Positions 8,383-15,387 of a DNA stretch of 21,646 bases are shown in pieces. Position 1 is the stretch's first letter. Each line of letters begins with the position of its first letter. Source of the DNA: CAZUGH01 sp964619785 (GTDB taxonomy: Bacteria > Bacillota > Clostridia > Lachnospirales > Lachnospiraceae); the NCBI GenBank assembly GCA_964619785.1, contig CAZUGH010000027.1:1-21646 (forward strand). Direction: 5' to 3'. A program made the position numbers and the translations under genes. Below the pieces are notes generated by a model. It worked only from the letters and a program-made list of their open reading frames with translations, did no database searches and was not told the DNA's origin.

Positions 8383-9894
8383 TTGGCAATACCAACTTTT
8401 TCTGCGATTGACGTAGGTTCTAGCGAACTATCCATGAAGATTTTCGAGGTATCTAAAGTTCATGGAATTCGTGAACTTGCTCACATTAGACACAAGCTTT
8501 TGCTCGGTGCAGAGACATATGCCAAAGGCATCATTTCGTATACTACTCTTTCTGAGATTTGTCAGGTTTTAAAAGACTTTTCACAAATCATGGAAGAATA
8601 TGATTGTCAGGCTTATAGTGCTTATGCCACAAGTGCTGTACGTGAAGCACAGAATAATCTGGTCGTGCTTGACCAAATCAAGCTTCAAACCGGCTTTAAA
8701 GTTAAGATACTTAGTAACAGTGAACAACGTCTTCTTCGATATAAGGCTATCGCGCTGAAGGATACTTACTTTGATTCAGCGATTGAGAAAGGTGCACTGA
8801 TCGTCGACTCGGGTGCAGGAAGTGTTCAATTTTCCCTGTTTAGTCAAGGAATGCTCGTATCTACACAGAATCTCAAGATGGGTTCTGCTCGTATTCGCGA
8901 GATACTTCGTTCGCTAGATACTGAGTCCGTGAATTATGCAGACCTGATTGCTGAATATATGGAACGAGATTTGAATACATTGAATAACTTTTACTTCAAA
9001 GACTATAAGATTAAAAATCTCATTGCTGCGGGCGATCGCAACAGAGATTTGAAGGAACTAATTCTTCAGTGCAATCCAGACTTTGATGGCAAACTTTCAA
9101 AAAAGGAATTTCTCTCATTGAAGATACCGAAGAATCAGCGTTCCTCCATGCTGTCTTCCATCATACTACTTAAGAAGTTATTTACCATGACTGGCGCTGA
9201 ATATCTATGCCTCTCAGCCATTGATTTATGCGACAGTATGGTCGCTGAATACGCAGAGAAGAAACTAAAGATGATACCTAGTCATGATTTTCAGAAAGAT
9301 ATCTTGTCTGCCTCTCGTAATATTGCATTGAAATACAAAACAGATACCGAACATGCTGACAATGTTGAGTACCTGGCACTTGATATTTTTGACCGCATTC
9401 GTAAAATTCATGGTCTAGGGAAAAGGGAGCGCCTCATGTTACAGATTGCTGTTATCCTTCATAGCTGTGGCTCCTTTATTAACTTAGAACAATCAAGCGA
9501 GAATTCTTACAAGATTATCATGTCAACAGAGATTATCGGATTATCTCATCGCGAACGTGTTTTGATTGCCAATGTTGTACGGTATAACCATCAGCGTTTC
9601 CCTGATTTCACGAGCATTACTGATGACATTACACGTGATGATTATATTACAGCAGTTAAATTAAGTGCTATCTTGCATCTTGCCAACACGCTTGATAAGA
9701 GCAATCGACATAAGATTAGTCAAGTTCGTATCTCTCTAAAAGAGGAACAGCTTATGATTGTAGCAGATACGTTAGCTGACATAACATTAGAACAAGGCGT
9801 ATTCCATCGTTCTTGTGATGCCTTTGAAGAAGTCTTTGGCATCCGACCTATACTTAGACAGAAAAGGGGCGTGAAAACCTATGGAAAGATTTAA
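8383..9894 (+). CDS. ppx: Exopolyphosphatase/guanosine pentaphosphatase (Ppx/GppA)
   Basis: A 503-residue ASKHA-fold phosphatase expected to remove terminal phosphates from polyphosphate (or act on pppGpp). Phosphate-1 loop DVGSSELSMKIF starts at residue 10, the ATSAVREAQN block is at 82-91, the second phosphate loop VDSGAGSVQF is at 141-150, and an HD-type helical domain fills roughly 310-500. Departures from the usual family motifs: GAGSVQ instead of GGGSTE, and LHSCG where an HD domain has HDxG, so activity may be altered. Translation starts at a TTG; AGGGGGG at 8369-8375, 7 bases upstream, supports this over any internal ATG. The last 14 bases overlap ppk1, pointing to coupled synthesis of polyphosphate-making and -degrading enzymes. 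Confidence 0.9.
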   Translation: MAIPTFSAIDVGSSELSMKIFEVSKVHGIRELAHIRHKLLLGAETYAKGIISYTTLSEICQVLKDFSQIMEEYDCQAYSAYATSAVREAQNNLVVLDQIKLQTGFKVKILSNSEQRLLRYKAIALKDTYFDSAIEKGALIVDSGAGSVQFSLFSQGMLVSTQNLKMGSARIREILRSLDTESVNYADLIAEYMERDLNTLNNFYFKDYKIKNLIAAGDRNRDLKELILQCNPDFDGKLSKKEFLSLKIPKNQRSSMLSSIILLKKLFTMTGAEYLCLSAIDLCDSMVAEYAEKKLKMIPSHDFQKDILSASRNIALKYKTDTEHADNVEYLALDIFDRIRKIHGLGKRERLMLQIAVILHSCGSFINLEQSSENSYKIIMSTEIIGLSHRERVLIANVVRYNHQRFPDFTSITDDITRDDYITAVKLSAILHLANTLDKSNRHKISQVRISLKEEQLMIVADTLADITLEQGVFHRSCDAFEEVFGIRPILRQKRGVKTYGKI

Positions 9895-11995
9895 AAATCG
9901 TGAACTAAGCTGGCTAGATTTTAACTATCGTGTACTCTCCGAAGCCAGAGATAAGAATATACCGCTTTTCGAGCGGCTTAAGTTTTTAAGTATTACCGCA
10001 TCGAACCTAGACGAATTCTTTATGATTCGTGTCGCATCCTTAAAGGATATGGTCCATGCCAAATACACAAAACGTGATATTGCCGGCATGACAGCGAAGG
10101 AACAGTTGAAGGAAATTGCTGAGAAGACTCACGATCTCGTGTACACACAGTACACTACTTATAATCGTTCTTTTCTTCCACAGCTGAAGCAAAATGGACT
10201 TCAGATTGTAACAGAATATGAGAAACTTTCGGATGAGCAAAGTGCTTTTGTCGATGATTATTTTCAACGCGAGGTATATCCTGTACTTACTCCAATGGCC
10301 GTAGACTCCTCACGTCCATTTCCATTGATTCGTAACAAAACACTTAACATAGCCGCTTTGTTAAAGGACAAAAAGAAAAAGGACGTTACAGACTTTGCAA
10401 CCGTTCAGGTCCCTTCCGTATTACCGCGAATCGTGCAGATACCTTCTGAGCAAAAAGACGTTGTAACTGTCATTCTCCTTGAACAGATTATCGAGAAGAA
10501 TATTCAAAAACTTTTCCTAAACTACAAAGTTCTTTGTGCTTCGCCATTTCGAGTTATGCGTAATGCCGATTTGACGATTGATGAAGATGAAGCAGCTGAC
10601 TTACTTGTGGAAATCGAGAAGCAGTTGAAGAAACGTCAGTGGGGTGAGGCAATTCGTCTTGAGATTGAGGAAACGACAGACAAGAACCTTCTCAAGATTT
10701 TGAAGAAAGAATTAGACATCTCGGAAGAAGACATTTTCAAGATTTCAGGTCCTCTTGACCTGACTTTTCTGATGAAAGTATATGGCATGGATGGTTTTGA
10801 CAATCTCAAAGAAGAGCGTTATATTCCTCGTGTTGCAAAAGGGATTGATCCCAATCGTGGACTATTTGAACAGATTCGTGAAAAGGACATTCTCCTCCAT
10901 CATCCATATGAATCCTTCGATCCTGTTGTTGATTTTATTCGTCAGGCAGCGAAAGATCCAAATGTATTAGCAATTAAGCAAACACTGTATCGTGTCAGCA
11001 GCAACTCACCGATTATTTCATCCCTTGCCGAGGCAGCCGAGAATGGCAAGCAAGTCTCCGTATTGGTAGAATTAAAAGCACGTTTTGATGAGGAAAATAA
11101 TATCGTGTGGGCGAAGAAGCTTGAGAAAGCAGGTTGTCACGTTATCTATGGTCTCGTCGGACTAAAGACACACAGCAAAATCACTCTTGTTGTGCGTAAG
11201 GAAGAAGAAGGCATTCGTCGCTATGTCCATCTAGGAACAGGTAACTACAACGACTCTACTGCCAAACTCTACACTGACATGGGTATGTTCACATGCAAAC
11301 GTAAGTATGGTGAAGATGCCACCGCTGTTTTCAATATGTTATCTGGTTACTCCGAACCTTTGATGTGGAACAAATTATCACTTGCTCCTATCTGGTTACG
11401 TGACAAATTTCTAACAATGATTGCACAGGAGGCTGCCAACGCAACAAAAGGTAAACCAGCTCGTATCATTGCCAAGATGAATTCACTGTGCGACCCAGGT
11501 ATTATTGAAGCTCTCTATGAGGCAAGTCAAGCTGGTGTACAGATTGACTTGATTATTCGTGGAATCTGCTGTCTTCGTGCCGGTGTCAAAGGATTAAGCG
11601 AAAACATTCATGTACGCTCTATCGTCGGAACCTTCTTAGAGCATGCACGTATCTTTTACTTTGAAAATAGTGGCGGTTACGAGATTTATATGGGAAGCGC
11701 CGACTGGATGCCACGTAACCTGGATAAACGTGTAGAAATCCTCTTCCCAGTAGAAGATGAAGACCTCAAGAAAGAAGTGTTACACATTCTTGAAATCCAG
11801 CTTGAGGACACGGTCAAGGCACAGGTTATGCAACCAGACGGTTCCTATGCCAAAGTTGATCGTCGTGGCAAGCAAGCTCTTTCTGCACAGATGTACTTCT
11901 GTGAACAAGCCATCGCATGTGCTCCTGATAGCCATCTCGATAAGGCAAAAAAAGAACGTGTTTTCCAGCCACTCGATCACACGTCCGAAGATTAA
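9881..11995 (+). CDS. ppk1: Polyphosphate kinase 1
   Basis: A 704-residue membrane-associated enzyme that reversibly polymerises the gamma phosphate of ATP into inorganic polyphosphate. N-terminal FKNRELSWLDFNYRVL and SNLDEFFMIRV are typical of the PPK N domain; VLVELKARFDEENNI and GLKTHSK carry the autophosphorylated histidine (His431, aligning with E. coli His435), and the second active-site histidine is His588 in LEHARIFYF. Length is normal. The ATG overlaps the end of ppx by 14 bases, with AAAAGGGG 11 bases upstream. The gene stops 1 base before the stop of convergent rnhA, so its terminator must lie within rnhA; see 12018-12066. Confidence 0.97.
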   Translation: MERFKNRELSWLDFNYRVLSEARDKNIPLFERLKFLSITASNLDEFFMIRVASLKDMVHAKYTKRDIAGMTAKEQLKEIAEKTHDLVYTQYTTYNRSFLPQLKQNGLQIVTEYEKLSDEQSAFVDDYFQREVYPVLTPMAVDSSRPFPLIRNKTLNIAALLKDKKKKDVTDFATVQVPSVLPRIVQIPSEQKDVVTVILLEQIIEKNIQKLFLNYKVLCASPFRVMRNADLTIDEDEAADLLVEIEKQLKKRQWGEAIRLEIEETTDKNLLKILKKELDISEEDIFKISGPLDLTFLMKVYGMDGFDNLKEERYIPRVAKGIDPNRGLFEQIREKDILLHHPYESFDPVVDFIRQAAKDPNVLAIKQTLYRVSSNSPIISSLAEAAENGKQVSVLVELKARFDEENNIVWAKKLEKAGCHVIYGLVGLKTHSKITLVVRKEEEGIRRYVHLGTGNYNDSTAKLYTDMGMFTCKRKYGEDATAVFNMLSGYSEPLMWNKLSLAPIWLRDKFLTMIAQEAANATKGKPARIIAKMNSLCDPGIIEALYEASQAGVQIDLIIRGICCLRAGVKGLSENIHVRSIVGTFLEHARIFYFENSGGYEIYMGSADWMPRNLDKRVEILFPVEDEDLKKEVLHILEIQLEDTVKAQVMQPDGSYAKVDRRGKQALSAQMYFCEQAIACAPDSHLDKAKKERVFQPLDHTSED

Positions 11996-11996
11996 T

Positions 11997-12620
11997 TTAT
12001 TCAAAAATTGCACTTTTGGCCAGTTCATCAGCCAAGTCATTGTACTTGTCTGATGAGTGGCCTTTTACTTTGATAAAATTCACCTTTAATTGTCCTTGAA
12101 TTGAATCATAATAAGCTTTATAATTCTTTGTTCCTTCTTTATTTGTCTTCCACTCCCCTAGACACCAAGATGCAATTCCTTGATAATCATGATAAATATC
12201 TATTTCTTTCATGCCTAGTCGAATACTTTCTTCCATTGCACGCCTTGCGCCCAATATTTCGCCAGCTACATTTCTCATAGAAGCCAGACTCTCATCGGTT
12301 CCTCTCTCGGCAATATGTTCCTCTTTTCCATGATGAAACAAAACAACACCGCAACTGTATTGACCATTCGCCACATTATAACTACCATCCACATAGGCAA
12401 CTGCCTTCTCGCCGTCTGTCGCAATGGTCCCAGAATTACTTGGTTCTACATTTGTAGATTCTTCTTGTTGAATACCGACAAAACGAAGTGCTTCCTCGAG
12501 TGTCGGAAAGCTTTTGTAGATTGCTCCTGGGTGTCCATGTACATTATCCTTGCATTCATCCCAGGTTGTATATACCCCCGGTTTCAGTCCTTGTTTCACT
12601 GCATAAAACTTTTTTCCCAT
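11997..12620 (-). CDS. rnhA: Ribonuclease HI with N-terminal hybrid-binding domain
   Basis: A 207-residue protein. Residues 1-49 form the small RNA/DNA hybrid-binding (caulimovirus viroplasmin-like) domain found in eukaryotic RNase H1 and many Firmicutes; a Ser/Asn-rich linker (about 52-70) leads to an RNase HI catalytic domain. The metal-binding carboxylates are all visible: Asp78 (YVDGS), Glu121 (AGEILGA), Asp145 (YHDYQG), Asp195 (YNDLADELA), with His188 in the mobile loop. It should cleave RNA in RNA/DNA hybrids during replication and transcription. It starts 2 bases after the rsuA stop, so the two are co-transcribed. The 3' end contains an inverted repeat that, on the other strand, looks like a ppk1 terminator. 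Confidence 0.95.
   Translation of the reverse strand: MGKKFYAVKQGLKPGVYTTWDECKDNVHGHPGAIYKSFPTLEEALRFVGIQQEESTNVEPSNSGTIATDGEKAVAYVDGSYNVANGQYSCGVVLFHHGKEEHIAERGTDESLASMRNVAGEILGARRAMEESIRLGMKEIDIYHDYQGIASWCLGEWKTNKEGTKNYKAYYDSIQGQLKVNFIKVKGHSSDKYNDLADELAKSAIFE
12018..12066 (+). terminator. Likely ppk1 terminator embedded in rnhA
   Basis: An imperfect inverted repeat, GGCCAGTTCATCAG at 12018-12031 and CTGATGAGTGGCC at 12050-12062, pairs over about 12 bases with one small internal mismatch/bulge, then runs directly into TTTT (12063-12066) and ACTTT. Read on the plus strand it ends the ppx-ppk1 transcript about 70 bases past the ppk1 stop. It lies over the rnhA codons for the HSSDKYNDLADELAK motif. 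The 18-base loop is longer than usual for an intrinsic terminator. Confidence 0.55.
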
Positions 12621-12622
12621 AT

Positions 12623-13321
12623 CTATTCCATTCCTTTCAAGCTTGCTATCTCAGCATCTGTCAGACTCCGATAAGCTCCTGTTGGTAAGTTCTCATCTAG
12701 CACTAAACTTCCCATCTGTATTCGTTTGAGTCCGATTACCTTCTTACCCTGATGTTCAAACATTCTCTTAATTTGATGAAACTTGCCTTCACGAATGGTC
12801 ACAAGCCCTCGGCATTGAGACAGTGGCTGAAGCTTTGCAGGCATTGTAATTCGTTTTTCACCGATATCCATCCCCTGTTCAAAGGCTTCCACATCGTCAC
12901 TAGTTAACTCCTCATCCACGCTAACCTCATATACTTTATCCACATGATGCTTCGGTGATAACAACCGATGCGCCAACGCTCCATCATTTGTCAAAATCAA
13001 AAGTCCTTCGGTATCCTTATCAAGTCTCCCCACCGGAAATAGTTCCTTATGGCTCACCCCATCCAGCATATCTACAACTGTAGTATCTCGATTATCCGTT
13101 GTTGCAGATACAACTCCACTTGGCTTATTTAGCATATAATACTCGTACTCTTGATAGCTCAGGGCATCTCCTGACAGAATAATGATATCATTTTCCTTTA
13201 CTTGAAACTCTGGTCGATTCACCGATTCATCATTTACTGTAATTCGTCTGGATGAAATCACCCCCTTCGCCTCTTTTCTAGACATACCCGTGCATAAGGT
13301 TACGTATTTATCTAATCTCAT
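12623..13321 (-). CDS. rsuA: 16S/23S rRNA pseudouridine synthase, RsuA family
   Basis: A 232-residue RsuA/RluB-type enzyme that isomerises uridine to pseudouridine in ribosomal RNA. An S4 RNA-binding domain covers about 1-50 (MRLDKYV...SRKEAKGVI..RRITVN), followed by the catalytic domain with YMLNKPSGVVS and GRLDKDTEGLL, placing the nucleophile at Asp101. EGKFHQIKRMF is the usual C-terminal signature. The start at 13321 is preferred: GAGGATTCAT precedes the ATG, whereas the in-frame GTG 12 bases upstream would sit inside that ribosome binding site. The exact uridine (16S 516-type versus 23S 2605-type) is not decided here. It is the first gene of the rsuA-rnhA pair and diverges from the amidase. 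Confidence 0.93.
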   Translation of the reverse strand: MRLDKYVTLCTGMSRKEAKGVISSRRITVNDESVNRPEFQVKENDIIILSGDALSYQEYEYYMLNKPSGVVSATTDNRDTTVVDMLDGVSHKELFPVGRLDKDTEGLLILTNDGALAHRLLSPKHHVDKVYEVSVDEELTSDDVEAFEQGMDIGEKRITMPAKLQPLSQCRGLVTIREGKFHQIKRMFEHQGKKVIGLKRIQMGSLVLDENLPTGAYRSLTDAEIASLKGME

Positions 13322-13360
13322 ATGAATCCTCACATTCTATATTCTTACCCATAAGATAAC

Positions 13361-13366
13361 TATAAT
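13361..13366 (+). promoter_or_regulatory. Possible -10 element for the amidase gene
   Basis: TATAAT stands 20 bases before the amidase start, immediately ahead of its GGAGG ribosome binding site; no clear -35 lies 16-18 bases upstream (TATATT at 13338-13343 is the nearest), and the expected start point would fall very close to the ribosome binding site. Weak call. Confidence 0.3.
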
Positions 13367-13386
13367 CAATTCTTTGGAGGTTATCT

Positions 13387-13952
13387 ATGGCAATTCGCAT
13401 CTTTGTTGACCAGGGACACAATCCATACGGCTTTAATGCTGGTGCAGAAGGTTTTGGGCTACNNNNNNNNNNNNNNNNNNNNNNNNNNNNNNNNNNNNNN
13501 NNNNNNNNNNNNNNNNNNNNNNNNNNNNNNNNNNNNNNNNNNNNNNNNNNNNNNNNNNNNNNGGCTACAACAACTCAACAAGTCTTCGTGAACGCGTGGA
13601 TATGGCAAACTCCTGGGGCGCTGACTACTTTATCAGCATCCATTGCAATGCCAATGAAAATCCAAATATAAACGGGACAGAAGGCTATGTCTATCGACTA
13701 GACTCCGGTCCCGCTATACTAGCTAGAGATATTGTGAATGAAATTGTACGACGCTTAGGCACCAAAAACAATGGTGTTATCGCCAATCCATCTCTCTATG
13801 TACTGCGACGAACCAACATGCCCGCCGTATTAATCGAACTCGCTTATATCTCAAATTATGAAGACGCTATGCTGCTATCCACAGGAGAATACCAATTTGC
13901 CTATGGAATCTATGTAGGCCTTCTCAACTACCTTGGTCTTACTCAGCTCTAA
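13387..13952 (+). CDS. N-acetylmuramoyl-L-alanine amidase (Amidase_3), interrupted by assembly gap
   Basis: A zinc amidase that cleaves the lactam-to-stem-peptide bond in peptidoglycan, read in two pieces. The left piece (13387-13462) begins at an ATG preceded by GGAGG and carries the first zinc ligand in VDQGHNP. The right piece (from 13563, GYNNSTSLRERVDMAN...) carries the zinc histidine in SIHCNA and the catalytic Glu in VLIELAYISN. The second zinc ligand, normally a Glu soon after GxGL, falls in the gap. The two pieces are in different frames only because the 100 N are a placeholder; family spacing suggests roughly 35-40 missing residues. There is no signal peptide, anchor or repeat domain, so the enzyme is a bare catalytic domain whose route to the wall is unexplained. 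It overlaps convergent uppP by 4 bases. Confidence 0.85.
13463..13562. other. Assembly gap (100 N)
   Basis: Exactly 100 N, the usual placeholder for a gap of unknown size. The hexamer GGCTAC occurs immediately on both sides (13457-13462 and 13563-13568). Joining the flanks on that hexamer would put the two amidase pieces out of frame and lose a zinc ligand, so the gap stands for real missing sequence. Confidence 0.97.
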
Positions 13953-14794
13953 CCAATCACGTAAAATGCCAAGAGCACGATAATACCTAATGCAATTCGG
14001 TAGTAACCAAATACCTTAAAATCATGTTTTCTGATATATCCCATCAGGAATTTAATGACAAAGAGTGATACCACGAAAGACACAATCATTCCGACAATCA
14101 ATACACCTAACTCACTTCCAGCGATTGCACCAAACTTCAACATTTTAAGTAAACTTGCTCCAAGCATAGCTGGTATTGCAAGATAAAAGGTAAACTCTGT
14201 TGCCGTTGCACGAGACACACCAATCAATAAGGCACCTACGATAGTCGCACCCGAACGGGATGTACCTGGAATCACCGCAGCAAGTAACTGAAATACACCG
14301 ATAATCACTGCGGTCTTATATGTAATCTGACCAATGGACTGAATCGCTGCCTCTTTACCCTGATTCCAATTCTCAACAAGAATAAACAATACACCATAAA
14401 CAATCAATGCAGCTGCAACAACATATGGTTTATAGAAAACACTATCAATCGCATCATCAAATAATACGCCTACCACACCAGCGGGCACACTAGCCACTAA
14501 AATCTTAACCCACATCATCATGATATTTTTCTTCACAAATGGCTTATGATCCGTCTTTGCTTTCAAATCAAAAGGAAATATCTTCTTCCAAAATAACAAA
14601 ACAACAGCAAAAATTGCTCCTAACTGTATGACAACTCGAAACATCTCTGTGAAATCAGCATCTCCAAAAGCGAAGATTCCGTGAAACATATTCTCGACCA
14701 AAATCAGATGTCCTGTACTACTAATTGGTAACCATTCTGTGATTCCCTCTACAATACCTTGTAAAAACGCAATAAAATAATCAAACATTCCCAT
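13949..14794 (-). CDS. uppP: Undecaprenyl-diphosphatase (BacA/UppP)
   Basis: A 281-residue polytopic membrane protein that dephosphorylates undecaprenyl diphosphate to regenerate the lipid carrier for peptidoglycan and other wall polymers; overproduction confers bacitracin resistance in known members. The first signature EGITEWLPISSTGH is at 16-29, with Glu16, Glu20 and His29; the second, PGTSRSG, is at 176-182 with Arg180. Length and hydrophobic pattern fit the family. GGAGG lies 6 bases before the ATG. It has its own promoter immediately after the terminator of the upstream gene. It overlaps the convergent amidase by 4 bases. Confidence 0.97.
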   Translation of the reverse strand: MGMFDYFIAFLQGIVEGITEWLPISSTGHLILVENMFHGIFAFGDADFTEMFRVVIQLGAIFAVVLLFWKKIFPFDLKAKTDHKPFVKKNIMMMWVKILVASVPAGVVGVLFDDAIDSVFYKPYVVAAALIVYGVLFILVENWNQGKEAAIQSIGQITYKTAVIIGVFQLLAAVIPGTSRSGATIVGALLIGVSRATATEFTFYLAIPAMLGASLLKMLKFGAIAGSELGVLIVGMIVSFVVSLFVIKFLMGYIRKHDFKVFGYYRIALGIIVLLAFYVIG

Positions 14795-14824
14795 GATAAT
14801 CCTCCAAATAAATTTCTATCTTAT

Positions 14825-14854
14825 AGTATACGACAAAACCCTGAAAGAAATCAA
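14825..14854 (-). promoter_or_regulatory. Probable uppP promoter overlapping a terminator
   Basis: On the minus strand TTGATT (complement of 14849-14854) and TATACT (complement of 14825-14830) are 18 bases apart; the uppP start codon is about 30 bases downstream of the -10. The -35 lies in the loop and inner stem of the terminator at 14836-14869, so an upstream polymerase reading through would traverse the promoter. Confidence 0.6.
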
Positions 14855-14869
14855 TGCTTTCTTTCAGGG
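14836..14869 (-). terminator. Intrinsic terminator after the 111-residue membrane protein gene
   Basis: A perfect 12-base stem, CCCTGAAAGAAA (14839-14850) with TTTCTTTCAGGG (14858-14869), a 7-base loop, and a minus-strand TTTT tail (14838-14835). It is 20 bases past the stop of the gene ending at 14890. The plus strand also has a T run, but no plus-strand gene reads into it. Confidence 0.85.
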
Positions 14870-14889
14870 CTTTTCAATACGTTGTCTCC

Positions 14890-15225
14890 CTATTCGTATG
14901 TCCTTTTGTAAAAATAACTTCCTATGATCATGGCAAAGCAGGATAATACTAAACAACACATGAGACTCCCTATGGCATAAGACCCTCTACTCATGCATAC
15001 TCCAGGCACAAATAGCAACGTCGCTACAAATGGAAACTGTGGTATCCATCCATTCTTCAATGCACATAAAAGACTTAATAAAAAATAAATCATTGGAAAA
15101 ATAAGGATTCCCTCTACAGGCCAAATGTCAGCACCTGCCCCTAAATAATTCCATCCCAGTACTGAATAATCTACTAGCACAATCACTAACAAATAAGGAA
15201 ACACCTTTTTAAGTATCTCTCTCAT
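14890..15225 (-). CDS. Unrecognised small four-helix membrane protein
   Basis: A 111-residue hydrophobic protein that I do not recognise. Four likely membrane helices: about 8-28, 39-56, 63-78 and 83-104, with a basic N-terminus (REILKKV) and a short basic tail (YKRTYE). It contains four cysteines but no obvious catalytic or metal motif. It is a stand-alone transcription unit: a good sigma-A promoter at 15284-15312, a roughly 50-base leader with inverted repeats, and a strong terminator. No standard ribosome binding site lies at normal distance; AAGGTGAG about 11 bases before the ATG is part of a hairpin, and a better GGAGGG lies about 30 bases upstream. It faces away from the lipid operon and lies upstream of uppP. 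The reading frame is credible from its promoter, terminator and coherent helices; function is unknown. Confidence 0.7.
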   Translation of the reverse strand: MREILKKVFPYLLVIVLVDYSVLGWNYLGAGADIWPVEGILIFPMIYFLLSLLCALKNGWIPQFPFVATLLFVPGVCMSRGSYAIGSLMCCLVLSCFAMIIGSYFYKRTYE

Positions 15226-15229
15226 TGCT

Positions 15230-15278
15230 ACGGCTCACCTTCGGTGAGACTTTCCCTCCGTGCTTTCCTTTTGTTGCA
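15230..15278 (-). promoter_or_regulatory. Structured 5' leader of the unknown membrane gene
   Basis: The predicted leader on the minus strand contains a tight hairpin CTCACC-GAA-GGTGAG (complement of 15236-15250), flanked by ACGG and CCGT arms that can close a larger stem around a GGAGGG. An alternative GTGC/GCAC pairing near the 5' end uses the same GCAC bases, so the two folds exclude each other. The likely ribosome binding bases (AAGGTGAG) are inside the hairpin. I cannot match it to a riboswitch class I know. Confidence 0.4.
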
Positions 15279-15283
15279 CCTAT

Positions 15284-15312
15284 ATTATACTATATTTACC
15301 ATCTTTTTACAA
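15284..15312 (-). promoter_or_regulatory. Sigma-A promoter for the unknown membrane gene
   Basis: On the minus strand TTGTAA (complement of 15307-15312) and a perfect TATAAT (complement of 15284-15289) are 17 bases apart, giving a start near 15277. It lies back to back with the promoter of the lipid operon. Confidence 0.75.
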
Positions 15313-15327
15313 GCATTAATTCATCGG

Positions 15328-15356
15328 TTGCAAATTTCCTTAAACTATTGTAAAAT
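15328..15356 (+). promoter_or_regulatory. Sigma-A promoter for the membrane-lipid operon
   Basis: TTGCAA (15328-15333) and TAAAAT (15351-15356) with a 17-base spacer; start expected near 15363, with AAAGGA shortly after and the first ATG at 15388. No terminator or other promoter is evident until 18653, so it probably drives all four genes. Confidence 0.65.
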
Positions 15357-15387
15357 AAGAGGGTTATTATAGAAAGGATTACTATTT

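Noticed and set aside
12315..12688. Plus-strand frames opposite rnhA and rsuA
   Set aside because: Both are antisense to well-supported genes with intact catalytic motifs.
13387..13952. Frameshifted pseudogene
   Set aside because: The frame difference across the gap depends only on the arbitrary 100-N length; both flanks keep conserved amidase motifs.
15226..15300. Known riboswitch (glutamine, glycine, c-di-GMP, SAM classes considered)
   Set aside because: The leader is too short and lacks the conserved core of each class I could recall; only the generic hairpins are visible.
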